From contig NZ_JADOGI010000089.1 of assembly GCF_015645445.1 (NCBI RefSeq), positions 1 to 40,380 on the forward strand: a stretch of 40,380 nt of DNA. The letters run 5' to 3'. This document shows positions 1 through 8,816 of this stretch, one piece after another. The notes under the pieces were generated by a model. It had not been told where the DNA came from. It did not search any database and saw nothing but the letters and a program-made list of their open reading frames with translations. Both the position numbers and the translations under genes were made by a program. Within the stretch, counting starts at the first letter, position 1; each line of letters begins with the position of its first letter. This DNA comes from Nonomuraea cypriaca (lineage in GTDB: Bacteria; Actinomycetota; Actinomycetes; Streptosporangiales; Streptosporangiaceae).

Positions 1-152
1 CGGGGGCATGCCCCCCGCGACCCCCCCATCAAAGTCAAAGGCTTGGAAGAGGCTTCTTTTTTCGCAGGAAGCGAGCTTCCTGCGCTTGGACGAGGCTTTC
101 GCCCTTCCAAGGGGTGGCTGGGGTCCCTTGGGGTGACTCCCCCCCAAAGGGG

Positions 153-192
153 AGGGTTCTGAAGGGTGACTTCCCCAGGGTTCCGAAGGGTG
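153..192. repeat. Two-copy 24-bp direct repeat downstream of the RDD gene
   Basis: The 16-mer AGGGTTCTGAAGGGTG (153-168) recurs as AGGGTTCCGAAGGGTG (177-192) with a 24-bp period. G-rich, more diverged relatives precede it at about 110-150. The repeat ends just before the RDD stop codon at 196. No gene is recognised in 1-195; the short frames there look like shadows. The repeat may form part of a transcript end, but no clean hairpin with a T tract was found. Confidence 0.5.
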
Positions 193-195
193 GGC

Positions 196-1206
196 TCACT
201 GAGGGGGTGCGAACCCGCCCGGAGTTGCCTGCGGCGGCTCCGGTGCGGGTGCGGCCGGCGGCCGGCGAGCCCCGTTGCCTCCCGAATACGGCTGCGGACC
301 CGGCTGCGGGTACGACTGCGGCTGCGTATACGGCTGGGAGCCCGGTTGCGGCTGCGCGTAGGGCTGAGGGCTCTGTTGCGGCTGTGTGTAGGGCTGAGGG
401 CCGGGCTGCGGGTGTGCGTAGGGCGGTGGGGGAGTGGTCTGTGGGTACGCGCCCCGCGCCGCCTGCCGCGCGAAACGCTCCTGCTCCCTCCTCCTGCGCT
501 CGGCGAGAACGGCGCTCAGGTACGCGTGCGGCGGCACCCCGGCCGGCGCGGCGGGCGAGACGAACGACGCGACCTGGGTCGCGATCCGGATGCCCATCTC
601 GTGCTGGACCTGCGGCGACAGGTCGTGCCATCGCGACAGGTACTGTCTGGCGGCCTGCGCCACCTCGCTGGGGAGCTGGGAGAGCTCCAGCGTGGCCGCC
701 CAGTGCGCCAGCGAAGGCGGCATCATGATCCACTGCCCGCGGTCGCGCGGCGCCCGGTCGGAGATCACGATCGTGCCCGCGAAGACGTCGCCGAGCCGCT
801 TGCCCCGCTGCGACACCAGCGAGGCGATCAGCGCGGGCGCACCCGAGAGCAGCCAGAACTCCACCACCCCTGCCAGCCCGCGGAACAACGCCTGCCTGAA
901 GCGCTCAGGGCTGCCGTCGTCGCTGACCACCCGGAGTCCGAGCGCCAGCTTGCCGAGGCTGCGACCCCTGCTCAACGACTCGAAGAGCACGGGGTAGCCC
1001 ACCAGCGCGAGCACGACCAGCACGATCATGGTGGCCTGCAGCATGGCGGGGTCCGAGATCGGCGCGAACGCGCCCACGATGGCGTAGGCGCCGAACAGCA
1101 CGGTGATCTGCACGACCATGTCGATGATGATCGCCAGCGCGCGCGAGGGCGTCTGGGCCACCCGCACCTCGACGACGACGGCATCGCCGGTCACAACCTC
1201 TGACAT
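196..1206 (-). CDS. RDD family membrane protein with Pro/Gln-rich tail
   Basis: An integral membrane protein of 336 residues whose N-terminal two thirds carry the RDD domain. Arg22 and Asp29 open the first membrane segment (about 22-46), a second hydrophobic segment follows (about 58-80), and the GRSLGKLALGLRVV stretch (about 84-98) is typical of RDD proteins. Family function is not firmly established; transport or lipid-associated roles have been suggested. From about residue 235 the protein becomes a disordered Pro/Gln/Tyr-rich tail made of ten-residue repeats of the QPYTQPQ kind, encoded by 30-bp DNA repeats. The ATG at 1206 is divergent from the SpoIIM-like gene 51 bp away. RDD, SpoIIM, DUF58 and MoxR genes travel together in actinobacteria (Rv3692-Rv3695 in M. 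tuberculosis), which suggests a shared membrane process. Confidence 0.9.
   Translation of the reverse strand: MSEVVTGDAVVVEVRVAQTPSRALAIIIDMVVQITVLFGAYAIVGAFAPISDPAMLQATMIVLVVLALVGYPVLFESLSRGRSLGKLALGLRVVSDDGSPERFRQALFRGLAGVVEFWLLSGAPALIASLVSQRGKRLGDVFAGTIVISDRAPRDRGQWIMMPPSLAHWAATLELSQLPSEVAQAARQYLSRWHDLSPQVQHEMGIRIATQVASFVSPAAPAGVPPHAYLSAVLAERRRREQERFARQAARGAYPQTTPPPPYAHPQPGPQPYTQPQQSPQPYAQPQPGSQPYTQPQSYPQPGPQPYSGGNGARRPPAAPAPEPPQATPGGFAPPQ
321..430. repeat. 30-bp coding tandem repeats in the RDD tail
   Basis: About 3.7 imperfect copies of a 30-bp unit begin at 321, 351, 381 and 411 on the plus strand (for example GCTGCGCGTAGGGCTGAGGG at 351). Each unit is ten codons of the minus-strand RDD gene and gives a Gln/Pro/Tyr-rich decapeptide. 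A 30-bp period keeps the frame, so copy number can change without breaking the gene. Confidence 0.75.
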
Positions 1207-1257
1207 ATGTGGAGCCTAACGGCTATGTGCCACTGATCGAGCGGCCACAATGTTCAG

Positions 1258-2250
1258 GTGGACATCGATGCGTTCGTCACAGCTCACCGCCCCGCATGGG
1301 ACCGGCTCGACCACCTGGTCAAGAACCGCTCGTCGCTGACGGGCGCAGAGGTGGACGAGCTGGTCGACCTCTACCAGCGGGTGGCGACGCACCTGTCCAT
1401 CGTCCGCTCCTCCTCCGGCGACCCTACGCTCACCGGGCGGTTGTCCGCGCTGGTGGCCAGGGCCAGGTCCGCGGTGACCGGCGCGCACACGCCGGCCTGG
1501 CGAGAGCTGGCGAGGTTCTTCACGGTGTCGTTCCCCGTGGTGGCCTACCGGGCGCGCTGGTGGTGGCTGGCCGCCTCGGCGGCGTCCCTGGCGGTGGCCT
1601 GGCTGATCGGCGCGTGGGTGGCGGCCAATCCCGACGTCCAGGCGTCGATCGCCTCGCCCGAGCAGATCACCCAGCTCGTCGAGCACGACTTCGCCGACTA
1701 CTACTCCGAGAACCCCGCCTCCTCCTTCGCCGGCCTCGTGTGGGCCAACAACGCGTGGCTCTCGGCTCAGATGATCGTCTACTCGGTCGTGCTCGGCCTC
1801 CCGATCCCGTACGCGCTCTACGCGAACGCCGAGAACGTCGCCATCTCCGGCGGCCTCATGGCCTCCAGGGACAAGCTGGACATCTTCTTCGGCCTGATCA
1901 TGCCGCACGGGCTGCTGGAGCTGACCGCCGTGTTCCTGGCGGCCGCCGTGGGCATGCGGCTGGGCTGGACGGTCATCGACCCCGGGCCGCGCAGGCGGGT
2001 CGAGGTGCTGGCCGAGCAGGGGCGGGCGGTGATGAGCGTGGCGCTGGGGCTGGTCGTGGTGCTGTTCGCGTCGGGGTTGATCGAGGCGTTCGTGACGCCG
2101 TCCGGGTTGCCGACGTGGGCGCGCGTAGGCATCGGCGTGCTCGCCGAGCTGGTCTTCCTGGCGTACGTGATCCTCTTCGGGCGGCGCGCCGTACGCCAGA
2201 ACGAGACCGGTGACATCGAACGCGCCCCGGACATCGCCCCATCAACCTGA
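1258..2250 (+). CDS. Stage II sporulation protein M-like (SpoIIM/DUF95) membrane protein
   Basis: A 330-residue polytopic membrane protein. The soluble N-terminal stretch (about 1-95) has the family look: DAFVTAHRPAWDRLD at the start, then VDELVDLYQRVATHLS. It is followed by about five hydrophobic segments (near 99-122, 160-188, 205-235, 258-280 and 288-312). In Bacillus SpoIIM takes part in peptidoglycan and membrane remodelling during engulfment; the actinobacterial homologue next to RDD/DUF58/MoxR genes has no settled role. The start is GTG at 1258; no strong Shine-Dalgarno (SD) site is evident. It is divergent from the RDD gene and convergent with DUF58. Its TGA stop lies inside the first copy of a short tandem repeat (2241-2345). 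Confidence 0.85.
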   Translation: MDIDAFVTAHRPAWDRLDHLVKNRSSLTGAEVDELVDLYQRVATHLSIVRSSSGDPTLTGRLSALVARARSAVTGAHTPAWRELARFFTVSFPVVAYRARWWWLAASAASLAVAWLIGAWVAANPDVQASIASPEQITQLVEHDFADYYSENPASSFAGLVWANNAWLSAQMIVYSVVLGLPIPYALYANAENVAISGGLMASRDKLDIFFGLIMPHGLLELTAVFLAAAVGMRLGWTVIDPGPRRRVEVLAEQGRAVMSVALGLVVVLFASGLIEAFVTPSGLPTWARVGIGVLAELVFLAYVILFGRRAVRQNETGDIERAPDIAPST

Positions 2251-2345
2251 CCGGCGTCAAAGCCGCCCCATCGACCTGAGCGGCCTCATCAACCTGACCG
2301 GCGTCAGAGCCGCCCCGGTCGACCTGACCGGCGTCAGAGACGGCC
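2241..2345. repeat. Tandem repeat across the SpoIIM/DUF58 convergent junction
   Basis: Four copies of a unit beginning ATCAACCTGACCGGCGTC lie head to tail: 2241-2269, 2270-2287 (shortened), 2288-2316 and about 2318-2345 (variant). Full copies are 28-29 bp. The stop codon of the plus-strand SpoIIM-like gene (2248-2250) is in copy 1 and that of the minus-strand DUF58 gene (2334-2336) is in copy 4. Confidence 0.8.
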
Positions 2346-3707
2346 TGCGGCCTTGAGCGCCAGGTACGCGTCCGCCAGGGCGGGTGCGATGTCCTCCGGG
2401 GGCGCGTCCACGACCTCAACCCCGTGCCGCCGCAGCTTGGCCGTGATGCGCCGGCGTTCGAGCTGCGTGTGCTCGGCCGCCGCCGCGTCGTAGACCTCCT
2501 CGGCCGACCCGCGCCGGGACGCCATGGCCGCGACGCGCGGATCGGACACCCCGGCCACCAGCACCAGATGGCGCGAGGAGAGCTGCGGGAGCACCGGCAT
2601 GAGCCCCTCGTCCAGCGCCGCCGAGTTGAGGTCGGTGAGCAGCACGACCAGGCAGCGCCGCTTGGCCCGCGACAGGATCGCCGCCACCATGCCCTGCGAG
2701 TCGGCCTCGACCAGCTCAGCCTCGATCGGCGCCATCACGTTGACCAGCGACGACAGCAGCTCGGTGCGCGACGCCCCGCTCACCCAGGCGCGTACGGCCC
2801 GGTCGTGGGCGAGGAAGTCCACCTGGTCGCCGGCCCGCGCGGCGAGCGCGGCCAGCAGCAGCGCGGCGTCCATCGACCAGTCGAGCCGGGGCCAGCCGGG
2901 CGTCGGCCGCGGCTCCGGCCTGACCAGCAGCCCGCCGCCGGTCGCCCAGGCGCCCGCCATGGGGACCGGCGCGTCGCCCACCCGGCCCGCCGAGGTCCTG
3001 CCGGTGTCGAGCACGATCAGCACACGGCGGTCGCGTTCCGGGCGCCAGGTGCGTACGACCACGTCATGGCGGCGCGCGGTGGCCCGCCAGTCGATGGAAC
3101 GCACGTCGTCGCCCACCACGTACTCGCGCAGGGAGTCGAACTCGGTGCCCTGCCCGCGTACGAGAGCGGGATGCTGGCCGTCCAGCTCGCGGAGCCTGGC
3201 CAGCCTGGAGGGCAGGTGCTTGCGAGACAGGAACGGCGGCAGCACGCGTACCGTCCACGGCGCCTGGTGGTCACCCTGGCGGGCGGCCAGGCCGAGCGGG
3301 CCGAGCGAGCGCACGGTGACGCCCGTCGACGACCGGTCACCGCGCCTGGTCGGCTCCAGCGTCAGGACGATCCTGCGGCGCTCGCCCCGGGGCACGTCGA
3401 GCTCGGTGACGCGCGGGGTGGCGCCCGCGGAGGGCTGCCAGGCGTCCCTGAGCACGCCGCGTACGCGCCTGCCGCCCGGGTTCTCCACGATCAACTCGAC
3501 CGTGGCGCGCTGCCCGAGACGTACGAGAGTGTCGCCGGAGCGGTGGAACCGCAGCGGGCGCACCGCCCCGGCGAACAGCAGGTCCACCACGATCGCCGCG
3601 GCCAGCAGCAGACAGACCCCGGCCAGCGCGGCCCCAGGACGCGGCGCGAACAACACCACCACGATCCCGGCCACCGCGACCAGCCCGGCACGCCCCGTAA
3701 GAGCCAT
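2334..3707 (-). CDS. DUF58 domain protein (MoxR partner)
   Basis: A 457-residue membrane-anchored protein. Two hydrophobic segments at about 7-22 and 26-46 are followed by a beta-rich region and the DUF58 signature GTEFDSLREYVVGDDVRSID then WRATAR (about 190-215). The following segment resembles a von Willebrand A fold, with VLIVLDTGRTSAG where a metal-binding DxSxS would sit; the motif is degenerate. DUF58 proteins are almost always encoded next to MoxR-type ATPases, which are thought to remodel or activate them; the target process here is unknown. The ATG at 3707-3705 shares its A with the TGA of a 27-codon ORF (3707-3790), which starts on the MoxR stop, so translation is probably coupled to moxR. 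Confidence 0.9.
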   Translation of the reverse strand: MALTGRAGLVAVAGIVVVLFAPRPGAALAGVCLLLAAAIVVDLLFAGAVRPLRFHRSGDTLVRLGQRATVELIVENPGGRRVRGVLRDAWQPSAGATPRVTELDVPRGERRRIVLTLEPTRRGDRSSTGVTVRSLGPLGLAARQGDHQAPWTVRVLPPFLSRKHLPSRLARLRELDGQHPALVRGQGTEFDSLREYVVGDDVRSIDWRATARRHDVVVRTWRPERDRRVLIVLDTGRTSAGRVGDAPVPMAGAWATGGGLLVRPEPRPTPGWPRLDWSMDAALLLAALAARAGDQVDFLAHDRAVRAWVSGASRTELLSSLVNVMAPIEAELVEADSQGMVAAILSRAKRRCLVVLLTDLNSAALDEGLMPVLPQLSSRHLVLVAGVSDPRVAAMASRRGSAEEVYDAAAAEHTQLERRRITAKLRRHGVEVVDAPPEDIAPALADAYLALKAAGRL

Positions 3708-3789
3708 CAGCCCACCACCGCGTTCCCGCTCCCGGCCGGCGCCGCGTTCCCGAGCGAGGCCGGCGCCGCCACCACGACAGTCGGAGTCA

Positions 3790-3790
<1 letters not shown>
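3707..3790 (-). CDS. 27-codon mini-ORF bridging MoxR and DUF58 by TGATG junctions
   Basis: On the minus strand an ATG at 3790-3788 overlaps the MoxR stop (TGA 3792-3790). The frame runs 27 codons and stops with TGA at 3709-3707, which overlaps the DUF58 ATG. Both junctions therefore read TGATG. The predicted peptide starts MTPTVVVAAPASLG and is rich in Ala, Val and Gly, with no recognised domain. It could be a translational-coupling device that carries ribosomes over the 82-bp gap, a short hydrophobic peptide, or chance. I did not see a good SD site before the DUF58 ATG, which makes coupling more attractive. Confidence 0.4.
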
Positions 3791-4759
<969 letters not shown>

Positions 4760-4770
<11 letters not shown>

Positions 4771-5941
4771 TGACCTGCCTTTCGATGAAGTCCAAGTATC
4801 CGGCCAGCCCGACGAGCCCGGAGTCGTCCGTGGGCGGGGGTCCGAAGAGCGCCGCCCCGAGCCGCCCCGCATCCTCTCCGGTACGGGCGGCGAGCGCCGG
4901 GACGACCTCCTGCGGTCCCGCGCCTGCGCCGAGCCCGAGCCTGGGCGTGAGCCGGTCGATCGTGCCCGCCCGCAACGCCTCGGCGGCCCGCTGCCTGGCG
5001 CGTCTGGCCCGGTAGAGCCGGCCGCGTCCCTCGACCGTCTCGGCCGCCCTGACGATGACCGGCAGCCGCTCCGTCACCACCGGCCCCAGGCGCCGGCCCC
5101 GCCAGAACGCGGTGAGCAGCACGGCGACGATCGCCATGAACACGGTCCAGCGGACGGATTCGGGCATCAGGTCGTACATCGTCTCGCCGCGCTCGCCCGC
5201 CAGCTGACCCGGGGGCGGGGTCTCCGGTCGCACCAGCCAGGTCACGGCCCTGCCGGTGCCGATCAGGTTGAGCGCGAGCGCCGCGTTGCCGTCCTCGGCC
5301 AGGTGCTGGTTGGTCATGAACGCGCCGTCGCCGACGACCGTGGTGACGCCGCCGTCGCGCGGGAACGTGACCAGCGCGTGTCCTTCGCCCGCCGGGTAGC
5401 AGCCGACGGCCCCCGCAGGGCCGCGGAAGGCGGCGCCGCCCATGAACGCGGTGCCCGCGGCGGTGGCGGCGGGCAGCGCGCAGGCGGGCTCGCGGGAACG
5501 GGTGCGCGGCACCTCGCCGTACCCGCTGCGCACTCCGGGGGCCAGGATGTCCAGGCCGTAGAGGTCGCCGACGATCAGCCGGTCGCCGTCGAGCCCGGCC
5601 AGGCGGAACTCGTCGAAGTACGCGGTGTCGGTGATCAGCAGCAGCCGGTTTCCCGTCCCCGACTTCTCGACCGCCGCGGCCACGGAGTCGACCCGGTCCA
5701 CGGTGACGCCCCTGGCGCGCAGCAGCTCGGCCAGCGCCTTGGAGCCGGCCAGTGAGGTGTCCTGCGGGTCGAGCGGGCGTGACGGGCCCCTGTCCGGGCT
5801 GATCAGCACGCCGACTACGGCGGCCAGCACGATGAGCGCGCCGAGCAGCACGACGAGCCGCCCGGCCCGCCACGTGGAACGCGCGGTGGGGCTGGTGGGG
5901 TAGGACCCGCCGACCTCGGGCGGCCCGGTGACGACGCTCAC
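4760..5941 (-). CDS. DUF4350 domain membrane protein
   Basis: A 393-residue protein with an N-terminal membrane segment (about 27-48), a long extracytoplasmic DUF4350 region (about 60-250, containing SKALAELLRARGVTVDRVDS and GDGAFMTNQHLAEDGNAALALNLI) and a second membrane segment near 265-282 ahead of a basic cytoplasmic tail. DUF4350 resembles type 1 glutamine amidotransferase-like folds without an obvious catalytic set; function is unknown. The GTG start at 5941 overlaps the TGA of the upstream DUF4129 gene (GTGA), and its own end overlaps the MoxR start, so it is within a tightly coupled operon. It corresponds to Rv3691 in the M. tuberculosis cluster. Confidence 0.85.
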
Positions 5942-6612
5942 GCCATGCCTCCCGGCGCCGCCGCCGTGGTCGCGAGGGCTACTGGGCGAGCCTGGCGGAG
6001 CCGGCCGTCGAGCCCGCTCATCGTCTCGTACGCCTCCCGCGTGCCGGGCACGCCACCGTACGTCACATCGTCGAACGACCGGGCGGCCGCGGCCAGCTCA
6101 TCGGCGAAGGCGGGCAGCGCGACGGCGGCCTCCGCGGCCAGTTCGTCGGCCGTGCGCCCCGGCATGCCGTCGACCAGCGCGCGCTCCTCCAGGTCACGCG
6201 CGATGGCCCGGAGCCGCTCCTGTACGGCCTCGCTCCAGCGCCCCTCGGCGGCCAGCGTTTCCGCGGCCCGGCGGTGCTCCGCGGCGCTCATCGCCCGTTC
6301 GCCGAACAGCCCGCCCGAGGCGAGCGCGTTCTTGCGGGCGGTCTTGCGCAGCCGCCACGAGATCAGCGCGATCAGGCCGACGAGGATCAGCACGATCACC
6401 GCCGCCGCGATGATCCCGCCGGCGGTGCCGCCGCCCGTCGCCGCGTCCAGCAGGTCGCCGAGGAACTGCATGACGTGCCGGTAGATCTGGTCGACCAGCG
6501 ACTCCTTCTCGTATTCCGGCTTGATCAGCTCGCCCGCGGCGCGGCCCGCGCCCTCCCCTCTGCCGATCGGACTCAGGACGGCCCCCACTGCCGAGCTCAC
6601 AGCGGCGCTCAC
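5938..6612 (-). CDS. DUF4129 domain membrane protein
   Basis: A 224-residue protein with one central membrane segment (about 72-95, IIAAAVIVLILVGLIALISW) and a cytoplasmic C-terminal DUF4129 domain (about 120-205). The family pattern is visible in AEGRWSEAVQERLRAIARDL followed by PGRTADELAAEA. DUF4129 often occurs with MoxR, DUF58 and transglutaminase-like proteins. The frame stays open far upstream, but a GTG at 6612 forms a GTGA overlap with the stop of the upstream membrane-protein gene, so I start there. Downstream it overlaps DUF4350 in the same way. Corresponds to Rv3690. Confidence 0.85.
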   Translation of the reverse strand: MSAAVSSAVGAVLSPIGRGEGAGRAAGELIKPEYEKESLVDQIYRHVMQFLGDLLDAATGGGTAGGIIAAAVIVLILVGLIALISWRLRKTARKNALASGGLFGERAMSAAEHRRAAETLAAEGRWSEAVQERLRAIARDLEERALVDGMPGRTADELAAEAAVALPAFADELAAAARSFDDVTYGGVPGTREAYETMSGLDGRLRQARPVALATTAAAPGGMA

Positions 6613-7850
6613 TGCCTGTTGGCCGAGTTGGACGGGTGCCAGAGCTCGTCGGCCGAGGCGTGCACCCAGCCCTGGCGCTGCTGCTCGATGGCCGCGGTCT
6701 GCAGCACGAGATCGAACGCCTCGGCGCGCATCCGCCGGTCGGCGTAGAGCAGGCCGGCGACCCCGGCTTCGAACGGGTAGGTGAACATCGAGCCGAGGGT
6801 GGTGCCGGCCGCGATCAGCACGGCCGACACCACGCTCGTGGCCACGGAGCCCACGCCGAGCACGCCGAACAGCGTGCCCGCGAGCGTGAACGGCACCGAC
6901 AACACGCCCGCCACCAGCGCGACCATCACCGAGGTGAGCAGCAGGATGCCGAACACCCGCCAGAAGCTGCCTGTCACGAGGTTCCATGAGCGCCGCATGG
7001 CGTCGATCGGGCCGCGGCCCTCCAGCACCACGGCAGGCGCCGCGAACGCGAAGCGGGTCCTGAAGAACAGGTAGTAGGCGATGTACAGGATGACGAACGC
7101 GATCACCAGCAGGGCCAGCAGGCCGAGGCCGTCCTGGCCGGTGTTCGCGGCGAGCGCCACCAGGAGCACCACGAAGAGGATCATGGGGACGATCATGATG
7201 ACCGCCATCAGCCCCACGACGCCGAACAGCGCGGGGATCCGGCCCTTGACGAGCTGCCAGGCCTCGCCCGCCGTGATGGCGCCGCCGAAGACGGCCCGGC
7301 CGAGTATGCGCGTCAGCACGCCGGTCAGCAGCGTGACCACGACGAACTGGACCGCGTACGACAGGAGGGTGCCGCCGTACTCGGTGAGGAAGCCGTAGAA
7401 GCCGGCGAGGTCGGCGGGGGTGCTGTCGGGGTCGCTCAGCACGGAGCCCATGGAGTTGAGCAGCAGCACCTGGCCGATGGCCAGCGGCACGGCGACGAGC
7501 AGCGCGGCGACGGCCGACAGGCCGAGCACGGCCTTCGGGTTGGACCTGATGAGCTTGATCGTGCCGTCGAGCAGGTCGCCGAGCCCCAGCGGGCGCAGCG
7601 GGATGATGCCGGGCCGCAGCGCGGGCGGTGGCGGCATGTAGCCGTAACCCGGCTGCGGCTGGGGCGGATATGGTGTTCGGGGCCCCTGGGGCTGCTGGGG
7701 AGCCTGCCCCCACGGCTGCCCGTACGGCGCCTGCTGCGGGGAGCCGGGCGCGGTCCACGGGGAAGCCTGCGGTGCGCTGTAGGGCGGGGGCTGTTCGGCC
7801 GACCAACCTGATGGCGTCGTCTCGGGCGGGGGACCGTGACCGTCTGACAT
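6609..7850 (-). CDS. Polytopic membrane protein with Pro-rich N-terminus (GPDPase membrane-domain-like)
   Basis: A 413-residue protein from the ATG at 7850. The first 85 residues are rich in Pro, Gln, Gly and Tyr and look disordered. Then LGLGDLLDGTIKLIRSNPKA leads into about six hydrophobic segments (roughly 100-125, 155-180, 205-240, 245-265, 300-330 and 335-365). The layout matches actinobacterial glycerophosphoryl diester phosphodiesterase membrane-domain proteins, but no phosphodiesterase catalytic domain is present. It is the first gene of the minus-strand run (membrane protein, DUF4129, DUF4350, MoxR, mini-ORF, DUF58), corresponds to Rv3689, and is divergent from mtrA. Confidence 0.8.
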   Translation of the reverse strand: MSDGHGPPPETTPSGWSAEQPPPYSAPQASPWTAPGSPQQAPYGQPWGQAPQQPQGPRTPYPPQPQPGYGYMPPPPALRPGIIPLRPLGLGDLLDGTIKLIRSNPKAVLGLSAVAALLVAVPLAIGQVLLLNSMGSVLSDPDSTPADLAGFYGFLTEYGGTLLSYAVQFVVVTLLTGVLTRILGRAVFGGAITAGEAWQLVKGRIPALFGVVGLMAVIMIVPMILFVVLLVALAANTGQDGLGLLALLVIAFVILYIAYYLFFRTRFAFAAPAVVLEGRGPIDAMRRSWNLVTGSFWRVFGILLLTSVMVALVAGVLSVPFTLAGTLFGVLGVGSVATSVVSAVLIAAGTTLGSMFTYPFEAGVAGLLYADRRMRAEAFDLVLQTAAIEQQRQGWVHASADELWHPSNSANRQ

Positions 7851-7974
7851 ATCCCAATCCTGGCATGCTGGGCGGGCCATTGGTGTCACGGAGGCCATTC
7901 GCCGGCCCATCTTGCCCGCATTCTCCGGCGAATCCGGTCAAGGTTCGCGTCCGGGGATGGCAGAAAGTCGCTCA

Positions 7975-8069
7975 GTTACCGCAGACTGAGATTGCGGTCG
8001 CGAGGGGCGGAGCTAAAATTCGCCTTTTGCGGGGCTCATGTCCCACTCATGGGCCTACCAAGGGTAACC
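7975..8069. promoter_or_regulatory. Candidate mtrA promoter and GGTAAC-type elements
   Basis: The 270-bp gap between the divergent membrane-protein gene and mtrA contains TTGCGG (7992-7997), a 16-bp spacer and TAAAAT (8014-8019), a weak sigma-70-like pair facing mtrA. GTTACC (7975-7980) and GGTAACC (8063-8069) are oppositely oriented GTAAC half-sites of the kind reported for MtrA boxes. The promoter and binding assignments are inference. Confidence 0.3.
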
Positions 8070-8096
8070 TTCAGCGATCGTGCGGGTATGTCCCAC
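8038..8096. repeat. Direct repeat ATGTCCCAC spaced exactly 50 bp before mtrA
   Basis: ATGTCCCAC occurs at 8038-8046 and again at 8088-8096, each followed within a few bases by ATG (CTCATG, AATG). The 50-bp spacing is close to five helical turns, so both copies would lie on the same face of DNA. It sits 25-85 bp upstream of the mtrA start. Confidence 0.45.
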
Positions 8097-8120
8097 AATG
8101 CGTAGAACGAATGAGGGGCC

Positions 8121-8798
8121 ATGAAAGGTCGCGTGCTGGTCGTCGACGACGACGCCGCTCTCGCCGAGATGCTGGGGATCGTGCTGCGGGGAGAGGGCTT
8201 CGAGCCGTCATTTGTCTCCGACGGCGACAAGGCCCTGGACGCGTTCCGGGATACACGCCCGGATCTGGTGCTGCTCGACCTGATGTTGCCGGGCGCCGAC
8301 GGCATAGACGTCGCGCGCCGGATCAGGGCCGAATCGGGCGTGCCCATCGTCATGCTCACGGCCAAGAGCGACACGATCGACGTCGTGCTGGGGTTGGAGT
8401 CGGGCGCCGACGACTACATCGTCAAGCCGTTCAAACCGAAGGAACTGGTCGCCAGGGTGCGGGCGCGGCTGCGCCGTACCGACGAGCCGACCCCCGAGAT
8501 CCTGCAGATCGGCGACATCACCATCGACGTGGCGGGCCACTCGGTCAAGCGCGGCGAGGAGACGATCAACCTCACGCCGCTGGAGTTCGACCTGCTCGTC
8601 GCGCTGGCCCGCAAGCCGCGCCAGGTGTTCACCCGCGAGGTCCTGCTCGAGCAGGTGTGGGGTTACCGGCACGCGGCCGACACGCGGCTGGTCAACGTCC
8701 ACGTCCAGCGGCTCAGGGCCAAGATCGAGAAGGACCCCGAACACCCCGAGATCGTGGTGACGGTCCGCGGGGTGGGCTACAAAGCCGGCCCGGCCTAG
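8121..8798 (+). CDS. mtrA: DNA-binding response regulator MtrA
   Basis: OmpR/PhoB-type response regulator, 225 residues. Receiver domain (about 4-115) has the acidic pocket D9-D11, phospho-acceptor Asp53 in VLLDLMLPG, Thr80 and Lys102. The C-terminal winged-helix domain (about 130-223) contains LTPLEFDLLVALARKPRQVF and ends VTVRGVGYKAG. MtrA is the essential actinobacterial regulator of cell division, wall remodelling and development, phosphorylated by MtrB. The start has a GAGGGG SD site seven bases upstream. mtrB starts 18 bp downstream, then lpqB overlaps, giving the conserved mtrAB-lpqB operon. Confidence 0.97.
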   Translation: MKGRVLVVDDDAALAEMLGIVLRGEGFEPSFVSDGDKALDAFRDTRPDLVLLDLMLPGADGIDVARRIRAESGVPIVMLTAKSDTIDVVLGLESGADDYIVKPFKPKELVARVRARLRRTDEPTPEILQIGDITIDVAGHSVKRGEETINLTPLEFDLLVALARKPRQVFTREVLLEQVWGYRHAADTRLVNVHVQRLRAKIEKDPEHPEIVVTVRGVGYKAGPA

Positions 8799-8816
8799 CC
8801 TGCCCCTGCCCCTGCC

